Assembly (NCBI GenBank): GCA_913775215.1
Contig: CAJYKO010000003.1
Coordinates: 1-26,346 of the forward strand
Reading direction: 5' to 3'
Length of the DNA stretch: 26,346 nt
Origin: an uncultured Devosia sp.
GTDB lineage: Bacteria; Pseudomonadota; Alphaproteobacteria; Rhizobiales; Devosiaceae
Made by a program: the position numbers and the translations under genes
Shown: in pieces, positions 7,996-15,307 of the stretch
Position numbering within the stretch: the first letter of the stretch is position 1
Layout of the letters: each line of letters starts with the position of its first letter
The notes under the pieces: model-generated
What the model saw: only the letters and a program-made list of their open reading frames with translations
The model's database searches: none
What the model was told of the DNA's origin: nothing

Positions 7996-8985
7996 TCACG
8001 CCGCCATGCCGGACGCCGGTTCATCATGCGGATGATGGCACGCGACCATCTGGCCACCGGGCGCGGTCCGCAAGGTTGGAACGACCTCAGCGCAGATTTC
8101 GGTGGCGCGTGGGCAACGGCTGCGGAAGGCGCAGCCGCCCTGTGGCCGGTTGCGCGAGGGCATCACGGTGCGCTTGCCATCGGGCTCGATTTTTCGCGTG
8201 GCATCGACCACGGGAACGGCTTCAAGCAATGTGCGCGTATAGGGATGCGCCGGACGGGTGTAGATCTGTGGGCCGGTCCCGATCTCTACGATTCGGCCCA
8301 TGTAAAGCACGGCCACGCGGTCGCTGACATTCTTCACCACAGCGAGGTCGTGGGAGATAAAGATCAGCGCGAGGTTGCGATTTTCGCGAATGTCCTGCAG
8401 CAGGTTGATGACTTGCGCCTGCACCGACACGTCGAGCGAAGCGACCGGTTCATCGCAGACGATGAGTTCGGGCTCGACCGCGAGCGAGCGGGCAATGGCG
8501 ATGCGCTGGCACTGGCCGCCGGAAAACTGATGCGGCTTGCGCCCGGCAACGAGATCGATGTCGAAGCCGACATCGGCGAGAGCGGACTGCACGCGCGCCT
8601 TGCGTTCGCCGGCGGGCTTGCCCTGGATCACGAGGCCTTCGGCAACGATGTCCTCGACATTGCGGCGCGGGTTGAAGGACGAGAGCGGGTCCTGGAAAAT
8701 CATCTGCAGGCGATCGCGCATGCGGCGCATGTCTTCGCTTGGCAGAGTGATGAGGTCCTGGCCCTTGTAGCGCACCGAACCCTTGGCAGTCGTATTGGCA
8801 TTGGGCAGGAGGCGTAGCAGAGCGCGGCCGATCGTGGTCTTGCCGCTGCCGCTTTCGCCGACGAGGCCCAGGGTTTCCCCCGCTCCGACAGTGAAGGAGA
8901 CGTCATCGACCGCCTTCATTTCCTTGCCGGCGCGGGTGAAGCTGACGGAAAGGTTCTGGACCTCGAGAATGGCGTCACTGGACAT
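7996..8985 (-). CDS. Peptide/opine-type ABC transporter ATP-binding protein (DppF/OppF-like)
   Basis: A 329 aa ATPase. Walker A is GESGSGKT, the signature is FSGGQCQR, Walker B is LIVCDEPVASLD, and the switch histidine is in ISHDL. The C-terminal oligopeptide-transporter extension carries the typical cysteines (GGCAFRSRCPRATEIC). It would energise uptake with the neighbouring ATPase as a heterodimer. The upstream open frame is longer, but the start at 8985 has AGGAGG 6 bases before the ATG, and homology begins right there. It overlaps the previous ATPase gene by 11 bases. Confidence 0.93.
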   Translation of the reverse strand: MSSDAILEVQNLSVSFTRAGKEMKAVDDVSFTVGAGETLGLVGESGSGKTTIGRALLRLLPNANTTAKGSVRYKGQDLITLPSEDMRRMRDRLQMIFQDPLSSFNPRRNVEDIVAEGLVIQGKPAGERKARVQSALADVGFDIDLVAGRKPHQFSGGQCQRIAIARSLAVEPELIVCDEPVASLDVSVQAQVINLLQDIRENRNLALIFISHDLAVVKNVSDRVAVLYMGRIVEIGTGPQIYTRPAHPYTRTLLEAVPVVDATRKIEPDGKRTVMPSRNRPQGGCAFRSRCPRATEICAEVVPTLRTAPGGQMVACHHPHDEPASGMAA

Positions 8986-10000
8986 GGGCAACCTCCTGCG
9001 GCGCCGGGCGCGGCAGTTCTGCCAGCGGGAAATGGCAGGCAAAGCGATGGTCGGGGTGAATGCCCGCGGACATGGGCGGCATGATCTCGTGGCAGACAGC
9101 TTGGGCCGACGGGCAGCGCGGCGCGAAGGGGCAACCGGCGGGACGATTGGCAAGGTTGGGCGGCTGGCCGGGAATAGTGCGGAGGCGCGTGTGTGCCGGC
9201 TGGTCCATCGCAGGCATGGCCGAGAGCAGCGCTTCAGTATAGCGATGGCGCGGATTGCGGAAGACTTCAGCGGTCGGGCCATATTCGACGACATTGCCCC
9301 CATAGAGCACGAGGATTTCGTCCGTGCGGCCGGCGACGACGCCGAGATTGTGCGAGACGAGGATCATCGACATCTGCCGCTCGGCCTGGATGGTCTGGAG
9401 CAGGTCCAGCACTTCCTTTTGCACGGTGACGTCGAGCGCCGTCGTCGCCTCGTCGGCGATGAGCAGATCAGGCTGGCAGATGAGGGCAGCCGCGATCATG
9501 ATGCGCTGCTTCATGCCGCCCGAGAACTGATGCGGATAATAGTCGTAGCAATCCTCGGGGTCGGGAATACCGACGAAGGACAAAAGCTCAATGGCGCGCG
9601 ACCGGGCATCGGCCTTGCTCAGGCCCATATGGATGCAGCCGGCTTCCTCGATCTGGCGTCCGATCTGGACGAACGGATTGAGCGAGGTCATCGGGTTCTG
9701 GAAGACGATACCGACCTTGCGGCCGATCAGCCAGGCCCGTTGCTTAGGCTTGAGCGCGAGGAGGTCCTGACCGTCCAGTTCGATCCGGCCCTTGGTCTTG
9801 AGCCCCTTGGGAGCGATGCCCATTATAGCCTTGACCAGCATGGACTTGCCGGCACCGGATTCACCGACGATCCCGAGGGCGCGGCGGGGCGCGAGGGTAA
9901 AGTTGATGTCTTGGAGGATCTGCAGGGGACCAGAAACGGAGTCCATCTCGCAGGTCATGGCCGCGCAGGAGAGGATCGGGCGAGCAGCTTCGGAATACAT
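8975..10000 (-). CDS. Peptide/opine-type ABC transporter ATP-binding protein (DppD/OppD-like)
   Basis: A 341 aa ATPase. Walker A is GESGAGKS, the signature is FSGGMKQR, Walker B is LLIADEATTALD, and the switch histidine is in VSHNL. The C-terminal extension has the cysteine pattern AGCPFAPRCPSAQAVC typical of oligopeptide transporter ATPases. The start at 10000 follows GGGAG and lies two bases past the permease stop codon (TGAGATG), indicating tight coupling. The longer open frame would run into the permease gene and is not supported by homology. It pairs with the adjacent ATPase. Confidence 0.93.
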   Translation of the reverse strand: MYSEAARPILSCAAMTCEMDSVSGPLQILQDINFTLAPRRALGIVGESGAGKSMLVKAIMGIAPKGLKTKGRIELDGQDLLALKPKQRAWLIGRKVGIVFQNPMTSLNPFVQIGRQIEEAGCIHMGLSKADARSRAIELLSFVGIPDPEDCYDYYPHQFSGGMKQRIMIAAALICQPDLLIADEATTALDVTVQKEVLDLLQTIQAERQMSMILVSHNLGVVAGRTDEILVLYGGNVVEYGPTAEVFRNPRHRYTEALLSAMPAMDQPAHTRLRTIPGQPPNLANRPAGCPFAPRCPSAQAVCHEIMPPMSAGIHPDHRFACHFPLAELPRPAPQEVAHVQ

Positions 10001-10001
10001 C

Positions 10002-10922
10002 TCAGCTCTCCCGTTCGCGACTGTTGAGGCGCTGGGCGAGATAGTCGCCGATGGTGTTAAAGGCATAGACGGTCAAGACGATGGCGAGCACGGGCCCGAC
10101 GATGAGAATGGGGAAGCGGCTCAAGAGATCGGTGGAGCTGGCGATCATGCCGCCCCAGCTCGGCGCGGGCGCGGGGATGCCATAGCCGAGAAAGCTCAGC
10201 GAGCCTTCGGTGATGATCAGGCCCGCCATCAGCGTCGGCATGACGGCGGTCAGAGCCGGAATGAGATTGGGCAGGATTTCCTTGAGGAGGATACGGCCAT
10301 CGGTAGCGCCCATGGCACGGGCGGCGAGCACATAGTCGCGGTTACTCTGCGAAATGACGCCGGCCTTGGCGACGCGGGCATAGGTGCCGATATCGAAAAT
10401 ACCGAGGACGACAATGATGGTGACGACAGACGGCCCGGTGACGGCGACGAAGGCGAGCACGACCAGCGTCGAGGGCATGGCGGCAAGCGCATTGGCGAAG
10501 AGATCGACGCCGCGTTCGAAAATGCCGCGATAATAGCCCGCGAGCATGCCGAGCAGCAGTCCGGCGACGAGAGCGATCGTCGTCGAGATGGCGACGATCA
10601 TCATCGAGGTCCGCGCGCCATAGAGCACCCGCGAAAAGATGCTGCGGCCGATGTCATCGGTGCCAAGGAGGCCATTGAGCGACCATTCCGGCAGGGCCGA
10701 GAAATCGCCATAGGGCAGTTTTGGGCTGACCAAGCCGGGGATAAAATCGACGAAAAGCGCGATCAGGACCAGAAGGACGAGAAAGATCGCCGCCAGCATT
10801 TCGAAGGGTGAGGCGCCGGGCAGTTTCAGGCGGCTCGACCAAGGCATGGCCTGACGCACGATCTCGCCGAGCTTGGCATCTGGGCCAGGCTTGAAGACGG
10901 GGGAATTACCGATATCGGTCAT
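10002..10922 (-). CDS. ABC transporter permease (DppC/OppC-like)
   Basis: A 306 aa integral membrane protein of the DppC type. It has a cytoplasmic N-terminus of about 40 residues, then a first membrane segment (MLAAIFLVLLVLIALFVDFIPG) and a periplasmic loop containing LLGTDDIGRSIFSRVLYGARTS, a hallmark of this subfamily. The remaining segments include the ATPase-coupling (EAA-like) region around AARAMGATDGRILLKEILPN. The start overlaps the upstream permease stop by 4 bases (ATGA). It forms the transmembrane channel with that permease. Confidence 0.93.
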   Translation of the reverse strand: MTDIGNSPVFKPGPDAKLGEIVRQAMPWSSRLKLPGASPFEMLAAIFLVLLVLIALFVDFIPGLVSPKLPYGDFSALPEWSLNGLLGTDDIGRSIFSRVLYGARTSMMIVAISTTIALVAGLLLGMLAGYYRGIFERGVDLFANALAAMPSTLVVLAFVAVTGPSVVTIIVVLGIFDIGTYARVAKAGVISQSNRDYVLAARAMGATDGRILLKEILPNLIPALTAVMPTLMAGLIITEGSLSFLGYGIPAPAPSWGGMIASSTDLLSRFPILIVGPVLAIVLTVYAFNTIGDYLAQRLNSRERES

Positions 10923-11881
10923 GATACTTTCACCCGCGGGTCGATGAGCGCGTAGCCGAGATCGACCAGCATGAAGACGATGACGAAGATGACGACCGTG
11001 AGCGAGAGGATGGCCTGGACAAGCGGAATGTCATGGCTTTTGACGGCGCTCAAAATGGTCCAGCCGATCCCCGGCACGGCAAAATAGCTTTCGACGACGA
11101 AGGAGCCGGCCAGCATATAGGTCAGCGACAGGCCCATAACCGTCAGGATCTGCGGCATGGCGGGACGCAGGGCGTGATGGAAGAGGATGTAGCCGAGCGG
11201 CAGGCCCTTGGCGCGGGCGACGGCGATATAGTCTTCCTGCAGCGTCGTGACGAATTCGTTGCGCGCCACGCGGTAGAGATAGGCCGTCTGGTGCATGCTG
11301 AGGCAGAGGACCGGCAGCGCCACATACCAGAGATTGGCCACGGGATTTTCGGTGAACTTGGCCCAGCCTGTCGCCGGGAACCAGCGCAGCACCATGGCGA
11401 AGAGATAAGAAAACAAGACGACGATCACGAAGGTCGGCACGGCGAGCAGCACCGTCGAGATCGAGCGCATCACTTTATCGGCGAGCTTGTTGGGATGGCT
11501 CGCGGTATACATGGCGATCGGAATGCCGATCAGCGACACGGCCATGGCAAGGAAGGCGATTTCGAAGGTAACGGCGGCGCGTTCAAGCACGACGCCGAGA
11601 ATGGGCTGCTGGCTGAAAAGGGTGAGGCCCAGATCGCCGCGGAGGAGATCGCCAAGCCAGCTCAGATAGCGCTGCCAGACCGGTAGATCATAGCCATATT
11701 GGGCATTAAGCGCCGCGATCTGCTCGGGCGTTGCGTAATCGCCGAGGATCAGCTGCGCCGCCGAGCCTGGCGCCAGGCTTGAAAGGGCGGTCGCGCTGAA
11801 AGTCACCAGCAGGAAGACGAGCACGCCGGTGATCAATCGCGTCGATATGGCCCTAAAATAGGGCATTGCGCTGTTCAGCAC
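10919..11881 (-). CDS. ABC transporter permease (DppB/OppB-like)
   Basis: A 320 aa DppB-type permease with about six membrane segments. It has the family-typical GDLLRGDLGLTLFSQQPI after the first segment and the coupling loop ARAKGLPLGYILFHHALRPA. A GTG at 11881 is chosen as the start because GGGA lies 7 bases before it; an ATG five codons later is possible. The longer open frame upstream would intrude on the preceding lyase gene and looks non-coding. It is separated by 73 bases from that gene, which interrupts the usual binding protein-permease order. Confidence 0.9.
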   Translation of the reverse strand: MLNSAMPYFRAISTRLITGVLVFLLVTFSATALSSLAPGSAAQLILGDYATPEQIAALNAQYGYDLPVWQRYLSWLGDLLRGDLGLTLFSQQPILGVVLERAAVTFEIAFLAMAVSLIGIPIAMYTASHPNKLADKVMRSISTVLLAVPTFVIVVLFSYLFAMVLRWFPATGWAKFTENPVANLWYVALPVLCLSMHQTAYLYRVARNEFVTTLQEDYIAVARAKGLPLGYILFHHALRPAMPQILTVMGLSLTYMLAGSFVVESYFAVPGIGWTILSAVKSHDIPLVQAILSLTVVIFVIVFMLVDLGYALIDPRVKVS

Positions 11882-11954
11882 GTCAGTTCCCTTTCCTGTT
11901 CCGGCGGCGAGTTTGGACACCCACCGCCACCTTTGCATTCGAGATGAGTGGCGC

Positions 11955-12887
11955 TCAGATGCGCTTCCACTCTTCTTCCGCGTCCATCCAGCCGATGTCG
12001 CGTTCGAGCAGGTTCCGCTGCTCTTCCTTGGAGTAGCCACCCATGTCGTGCTCGTCGGAATAGCGGGTGCTCTGCTCGGCAAAGACGCGCTTGCCGAAAT
12101 CCATCATCCCGTACATCGAGCCCTTTTCGAGGTAGTGCATGGTGACGAGGTTGAAGCCGAGTGCGCCGATGTCGTCGAGTTCAACGAACGGCTTGCCGTT
12201 GACCCAGGCGATGTCGCCAAACATCTTCCAGCCCGGCAGCGCCGCGTTCACCTTCTTGCACTCTTCAAGCGTGCGCAGGCCATGGACATAGGTCATTTCT
12301 GCGCCCAGTTCCTCGGCCTTGACGCAGCGCTCGATGGCGTCATCGAGGCCCTTTTCGAGCTTGGACTCGGTGCGCGCGATGACGACGCAATCGGTATCGG
12401 CGCAGGCGTCGAGCGCCGCCTTGATCTTGGCGAGCCAGAGCTCCTGGGAAATCACGGGGTGCTCGATATTGCCGTCGAGCTTGCCTTCGAGCGTCGCCTT
12501 TTCCATGGCGCGGCCGAAGCGGGCATAGCCGCGCTCATTGGGCGTATCTTCGAGGAGGATTGCGGCAGCGCCGGCCTTGGCGAGGCGGCGGCATGTACGA
12601 TAGGCCTGGGCCACGTCACCGAAGCAATCGTCGGCGTCGATAATCAGCGGCAGCGGGGAATAATCGGAAATGCGGTCGGTCGCCCAGACCAGTTCTTCCT
12701 GGTTATGCAGGCCCATATCCGGCACGCCCGACATCGAAAAGCCGAGCGACGCACCGCTGAGAAGTATGGCTTCGAAACCAGCCATTTCCGCTGCCTTGGC
12801 CGAGTAGCAATCCCAGACGCAAGGGGTGAAGACCTGCTTCTCGCCGAAGAGCTGGCGGAAGGTTTTTCTGGGGCGTTTGTCGAACAT
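11955..12887 (-). CDS. Isocitrate lyase / PEP mutase family protein, divergent active-site loop
   Basis: A 310 aa TIM-barrel enzyme of the isocitrate lyase / phosphoenolpyruvate mutase superfamily, which makes or breaks C-C or P-C bonds next to 2-oxoacids. Family features are DADDCFGD (Asp84 and Asp86, Mg-binding region), LLED (Glu113-Asp114) and ARTES (normally RTDA). The gating loop at about 115-125 reads TPNERGYARFG. It has neither the K-[KR]-C-G-H of (methyl)isocitrate lyases nor the KTNS of PEP mutase, so the chemistry is uncertain. The gene lies between the binding-protein and permease genes. It may cleave the carbon skeleton at a late step of the pathway, but this is inference. Confidence 0.82.
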   Translation of the reverse strand: MFDKRPRKTFRQLFGEKQVFTPCVWDCYSAKAAEMAGFEAILLSGASLGFSMSGVPDMGLHNQEELVWATDRISDYSPLPLIIDADDCFGDVAQAYRTCRRLAKAGAAAILLEDTPNERGYARFGRAMEKATLEGKLDGNIEHPVISQELWLAKIKAALDACADTDCVVIARTESKLEKGLDDAIERCVKAEELGAEMTYVHGLRTLEECKKVNAALPGWKMFGDIAWVNGKPFVELDDIGALGFNLVTMHYLEKGSMYGMMDFGKRVFAEQSTRYSDEHDMGGYSKEEQRNLLERDIGWMDAEEEWKRI

Positions 12888-12942
12888 GAGATGACCTTCA
12901 GGGTGTCATTGGCGGGCACAGGTTTGCACCCCAATCGAGGGC

Positions 12943-12997
12943 CGGTGCCGCGGGGAGGCGCGGCACCGTTTGCTCCGTCACGAGGGAAGAACGGAGC
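12943..12997. promoter_or_regulatory. Two stem-loops after the ABC binding-protein gene
   Basis: A 10-bp stem (GGTGCCGCG / CGCGGCACC plus one closing pair) spans 12943-12968. A second, 7-bp stem (GCTCCGT / ACGGAGC, loop 12) spans 12972-12997. Both lie directly downstream of the binding-protein stop codon on the - strand. Such intercistronic hairpins commonly protect the upstream mRNA or reduce read-through, giving excess binding protein over permease. Neither is followed by a T-run. Confidence 0.5.
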
Positions 12998-13012
12998 GGT
13001 GTAGGCTAGAGC

Positions 13013-14644
13013 TTATTTCGCGGCGCAGGCGTCTTCACAGACATAGAGATACTGCTTCTGCAAGATGCCGCCATTGGACGGCACGATACCGCCGGTATTG
13101 TCGCGGAGCAGCAGATAGCGGGTTTCCGAGCCGAAGATGTAGAGCGGCAGATCTTCCGCGACGACCTTCTGCACGTCGGTATAGGCAGCCTTGACCTGAG
13201 CCTGATCCATCGTCGCATTGGCGGCATTGAGATAGCCGTCCATCGCTTCGCTCGAATATTGTCCCCAGTTGTCGACGCCCCCGGTCTTCAAGAGGTTCGA
13301 GATGATCGGCTCGGCGCCATTGGCCACGAGCACGCCACCATCGACGCAGAGGTCGAAATTGACCTGGGTCTGGCACTGCGGCTTGAGCATCGCCTGATCG
13401 ACGAGTTCGAGCTCGACTTCCACGTTTTCGTAGGCTGACAGCACCTGCTGCAGGTACGAAGCAAGACGCTTCAGATCCGAGTTCGAATAGGTGACGAGCT
13501 TCATCTTGAACGGCTTGCCGTCGGCAGCCAGTTCGTTGAAGAGCTCCTGCGCCTTTTCCGGATCGTAGGTCGGCAGGGTGTATTCGGTCTGGTAGTAGGG
13601 CGAGGCTTCGGTGAAATAGTTGGTCGGGGTCACATAGCCATCGACCTGGGTATAGGCCTGCATCAGGCGCGCCGGATCGACGGCATGATAGAAGGCTTCG
13701 CGGGCGCGATGATCGGTGAAGCTGCCGGCAACCTGGTTGAAATAGGCGCGATAAAGACCCGGGATCGGGATTTCATGCGTCGTCACGCCGGGCGCTTCGG
13801 CATTGGCGCCGAACTGGTACGGGTAGCCCGCCATCATCTGCGCGCCGCCCTGAACCACAGTCGAGATACGGCTATTGGTTTCCGGGATGATCGCGAATTT
13901 CAGCGTGTCGAGATAGGGGCGCGGCTGGTCCCAATAGTCCGGATTGCGCTTAAACGAGAGCGAAATGCCCTGGTCCCAGCTTTCGAAAAGGAAGGGGCCA
14001 GCGCCAACCGGCTTGATGGCGGCCTTGTCCGAGCCTGCAGCTTCGAGCGCTGCTGGCGAAGCCACGAAGGGGGCGGACTGGGCGACGGTCGAGCCAAAAT
14101 TGCGGTTCGGGGTCGGCAGGGTGATCTCGATGGTCAGCGGGTCGATGATCTTGACGCCGTCGATCCATGACGAAACGAAGGGTTGAGCGGGGGCCAGCGT
14201 ATCGGGATTGGCAGCGCGCTTCCAGTTGTAGACCACAGCTTCAGCATCATAGGCATTGCCGTCGGTGAACTTCACGTTCGGGCGCAGCTTAAGGGTCCAG
14301 ACCTTGGCGTCGTCGCTGGTCAGGCTTTCGGCCATGCCACCCTGAACCTTGCCTTCGAGATCGACATAGACGAGGAACCCATAGACAGCGTCCAGCTGAT
14401 CCATCGGACCGCCTGGGAAGGTGCCCGAGGTGACCGCCGGGTCCCAGCTCTTGATGTCGGAGCCGGCGATGATGGTCATTTCGCCGCCGCTCACGGGCTT
14501 TTCTTCGGCCTGAGCAAAGGCGCTGCTGGTCATGCCGGTAAAAACCGAAGTGCCGAGCAGAGCGAGGGCAAGCGCGGCAGCTCGGCCCATGCGGGCGGCG
14601 CGCGACTTGCCGGTAGTCGTCAGATTGTTCATGTGTTTCTCCAT
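13013..14644 (-). CDS. ABC transporter substrate-binding protein (dipeptide/oligopeptide, SBP_bac_5 family)
   Basis: A 543 aa periplasmic binding protein. It has a Sec-type signal peptide: basic n-region (KSRAARMGR), hydrophobic core (AAALALALLGTSVFTG) and a cleavage site after SSAFA; there is no lipobox. The mature protein starts with GGEMTIIAGSDIKSWDP and contains VWTLKLRPNVKFTDGNAYDAEAVVYNW in two overlapping family blocks, both typical of family 5 binding proteins. The start at 14644 is fixed by AAAGGAGG 8 bases upstream; 24 further in-frame codons upstream are excluded. It delivers the ligand to the DppBCDF-like complex encoded downstream. Binding proteins of this family also take opines, glutathione and other small solutes, so the ligand need not be a peptide. 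Confidence 0.92.
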   Translation of the reverse strand: MEKHMNNLTTTGKSRAARMGRAAALALALLGTSVFTGMTSSAFAQAEEKPVSGGEMTIIAGSDIKSWDPAVTSGTFPGGPMDQLDAVYGFLVYVDLEGKVQGGMAESLTSDDAKVWTLKLRPNVKFTDGNAYDAEAVVYNWKRAANPDTLAPAQPFVSSWIDGVKIIDPLTIEITLPTPNRNFGSTVAQSAPFVASPAALEAAGSDKAAIKPVGAGPFLFESWDQGISLSFKRNPDYWDQPRPYLDTLKFAIIPETNSRISTVVQGGAQMMAGYPYQFGANAEAPGVTTHEIPIPGLYRAYFNQVAGSFTDHRAREAFYHAVDPARLMQAYTQVDGYVTPTNYFTEASPYYQTEYTLPTYDPEKAQELFNELAADGKPFKMKLVTYSNSDLKRLASYLQQVLSAYENVEVELELVDQAMLKPQCQTQVNFDLCVDGGVLVANGAEPIISNLLKTGGVDNWGQYSSEAMDGYLNAANATMDQAQVKAAYTDVQKVVAEDLPLYIFGSETRYLLLRDNTGGIVPSNGGILQKQYLYVCEDACAAK

Positions 14645-14689
14645 TTTTTTGGCCTCCTTTCTCCAGAGGAAGCCCGTTCCCTTGTTCTT

Positions 14690-14708
14690 GCTGGCTGAGG
14701 CGGCCAGC
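14690..14708. promoter_or_regulatory. Intercistronic hairpin between ubiX-like and binding-protein genes
   Basis: A 6-bp inverted repeat GCTGGC / GCCAGC with a 7-base loop, in the 78-base gap before the binding-protein gene. It may be an mRNA processing or stabilising element. No terminator T-run follows. Confidence 0.35.
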
Positions 14709-14722
14709 GGATGCATCCCTGA

Positions 14723-15304
14723 CTAGCTCAGACCTCCTTCTTTCCATCGGCGCACACCGGGGTGGTCGAGATCGAAAAGGTCCAGAGCGCGCCCCACCGT
14801 CTGGCTCACCAGATCGTCGAGCGTCTTGGGACGGGTATAGAAGCTGGGCACGGGCGGCATGATAATCGCCCCGCTCCGCGTTGCCGTGTCCATCAACGCG
14901 ATGTGACCGGCGTGAAGTGGCGTCTCGCGCACCATGAGGACGAGCTTGCGACGCTCCTTTAGGCAAACGTCGGCGGCCCGCGAAATGAGATCGTCGGAAT
15001 AGCAATGCGCCACCGCGCTCAGCGTCTTGATCGAGCACGGGGCGACCAGCATGCCTTCGCATTTGAACGATCCGGACGCGACGGCTGCCCCAATATCCCT
15101 GTGCGGATAGGTGACGTCCGCGAGTGCCCGGATTTCTTCGGCAGAGCCGACGACACCCTCTTCTATGGCAGTGCGCACGCCCGCACTCGACATGATGAGA
15201 TGCGTCTCGATGCCCTCGATTTCGCGCAGCATCCTAAGCGCCTGAACCCCATAGCAAGCGCCGGAGGCTCCAGTAATCGCCACGATCATACGGCGCTTGT
15301 GCAT
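14723..15304 (-). CDS. ubiX: UbiX-type flavin prenyltransferase
   Basis: A 193 aa flavoprotein, full length for UbiX/Pad1, which attaches a dimethylallyl unit to FMN to make the prenylated FMN used by UbiD-type decarboxylases. Visible family motifs are ITGASGACYG (FMN-binding N-terminus), GSFKCEGMLVAPCSIKTLSA, VRETPLHAGH (the Arg-Glu of the active site) and PPVPSFYTRPKTLDD. It begins 3 bases after the stop of the UbiD-like gene, so the enzyme and its cofactor maker are made together. This pairing points to a dedicated catabolic decarboxylase system. The symbol is a family name; whether it also serves ubiquinone synthesis cannot be told. Confidence 0.92.
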   Translation of the reverse strand: MHKRRMIVAITGASGACYGVQALRMLREIEGIETHLIMSSAGVRTAIEEGVVGSAEEIRALADVTYPHRDIGAAVASGSFKCEGMLVAPCSIKTLSAVAHCYSDDLISRAADVCLKERRKLVLMVRETPLHAGHIALMDTATRSGAIIMPPVPSFYTRPKTLDDLVSQTVGRALDLFDLDHPGVRRWKEGGLS

Positions 15305-15307
15305 GGT

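Noticed and set aside
8986..9303. 106-codon upstream extension of the second ABC ATPase
   Set aside because: It overlaps the first ATPase in another frame and is Arg/Pro-rich shadow sequence; AGGAGG sits right before the ATG at 8985.
9792..10811. Open frame of 339 codons on the + strand, rich in Asp/Glu/Gly/Arg
   Set aside because: It lies opposite an ABC permease and ATPase; the acidic low-complexity composition is the usual antisense artefact.
11882..12082. N-terminal extension of the DppB-like permease
   Set aside because: It would overlap the preceding lyase gene and encodes no membrane-permease sequence; a GTG with a ribosome site at 11881 fits better.
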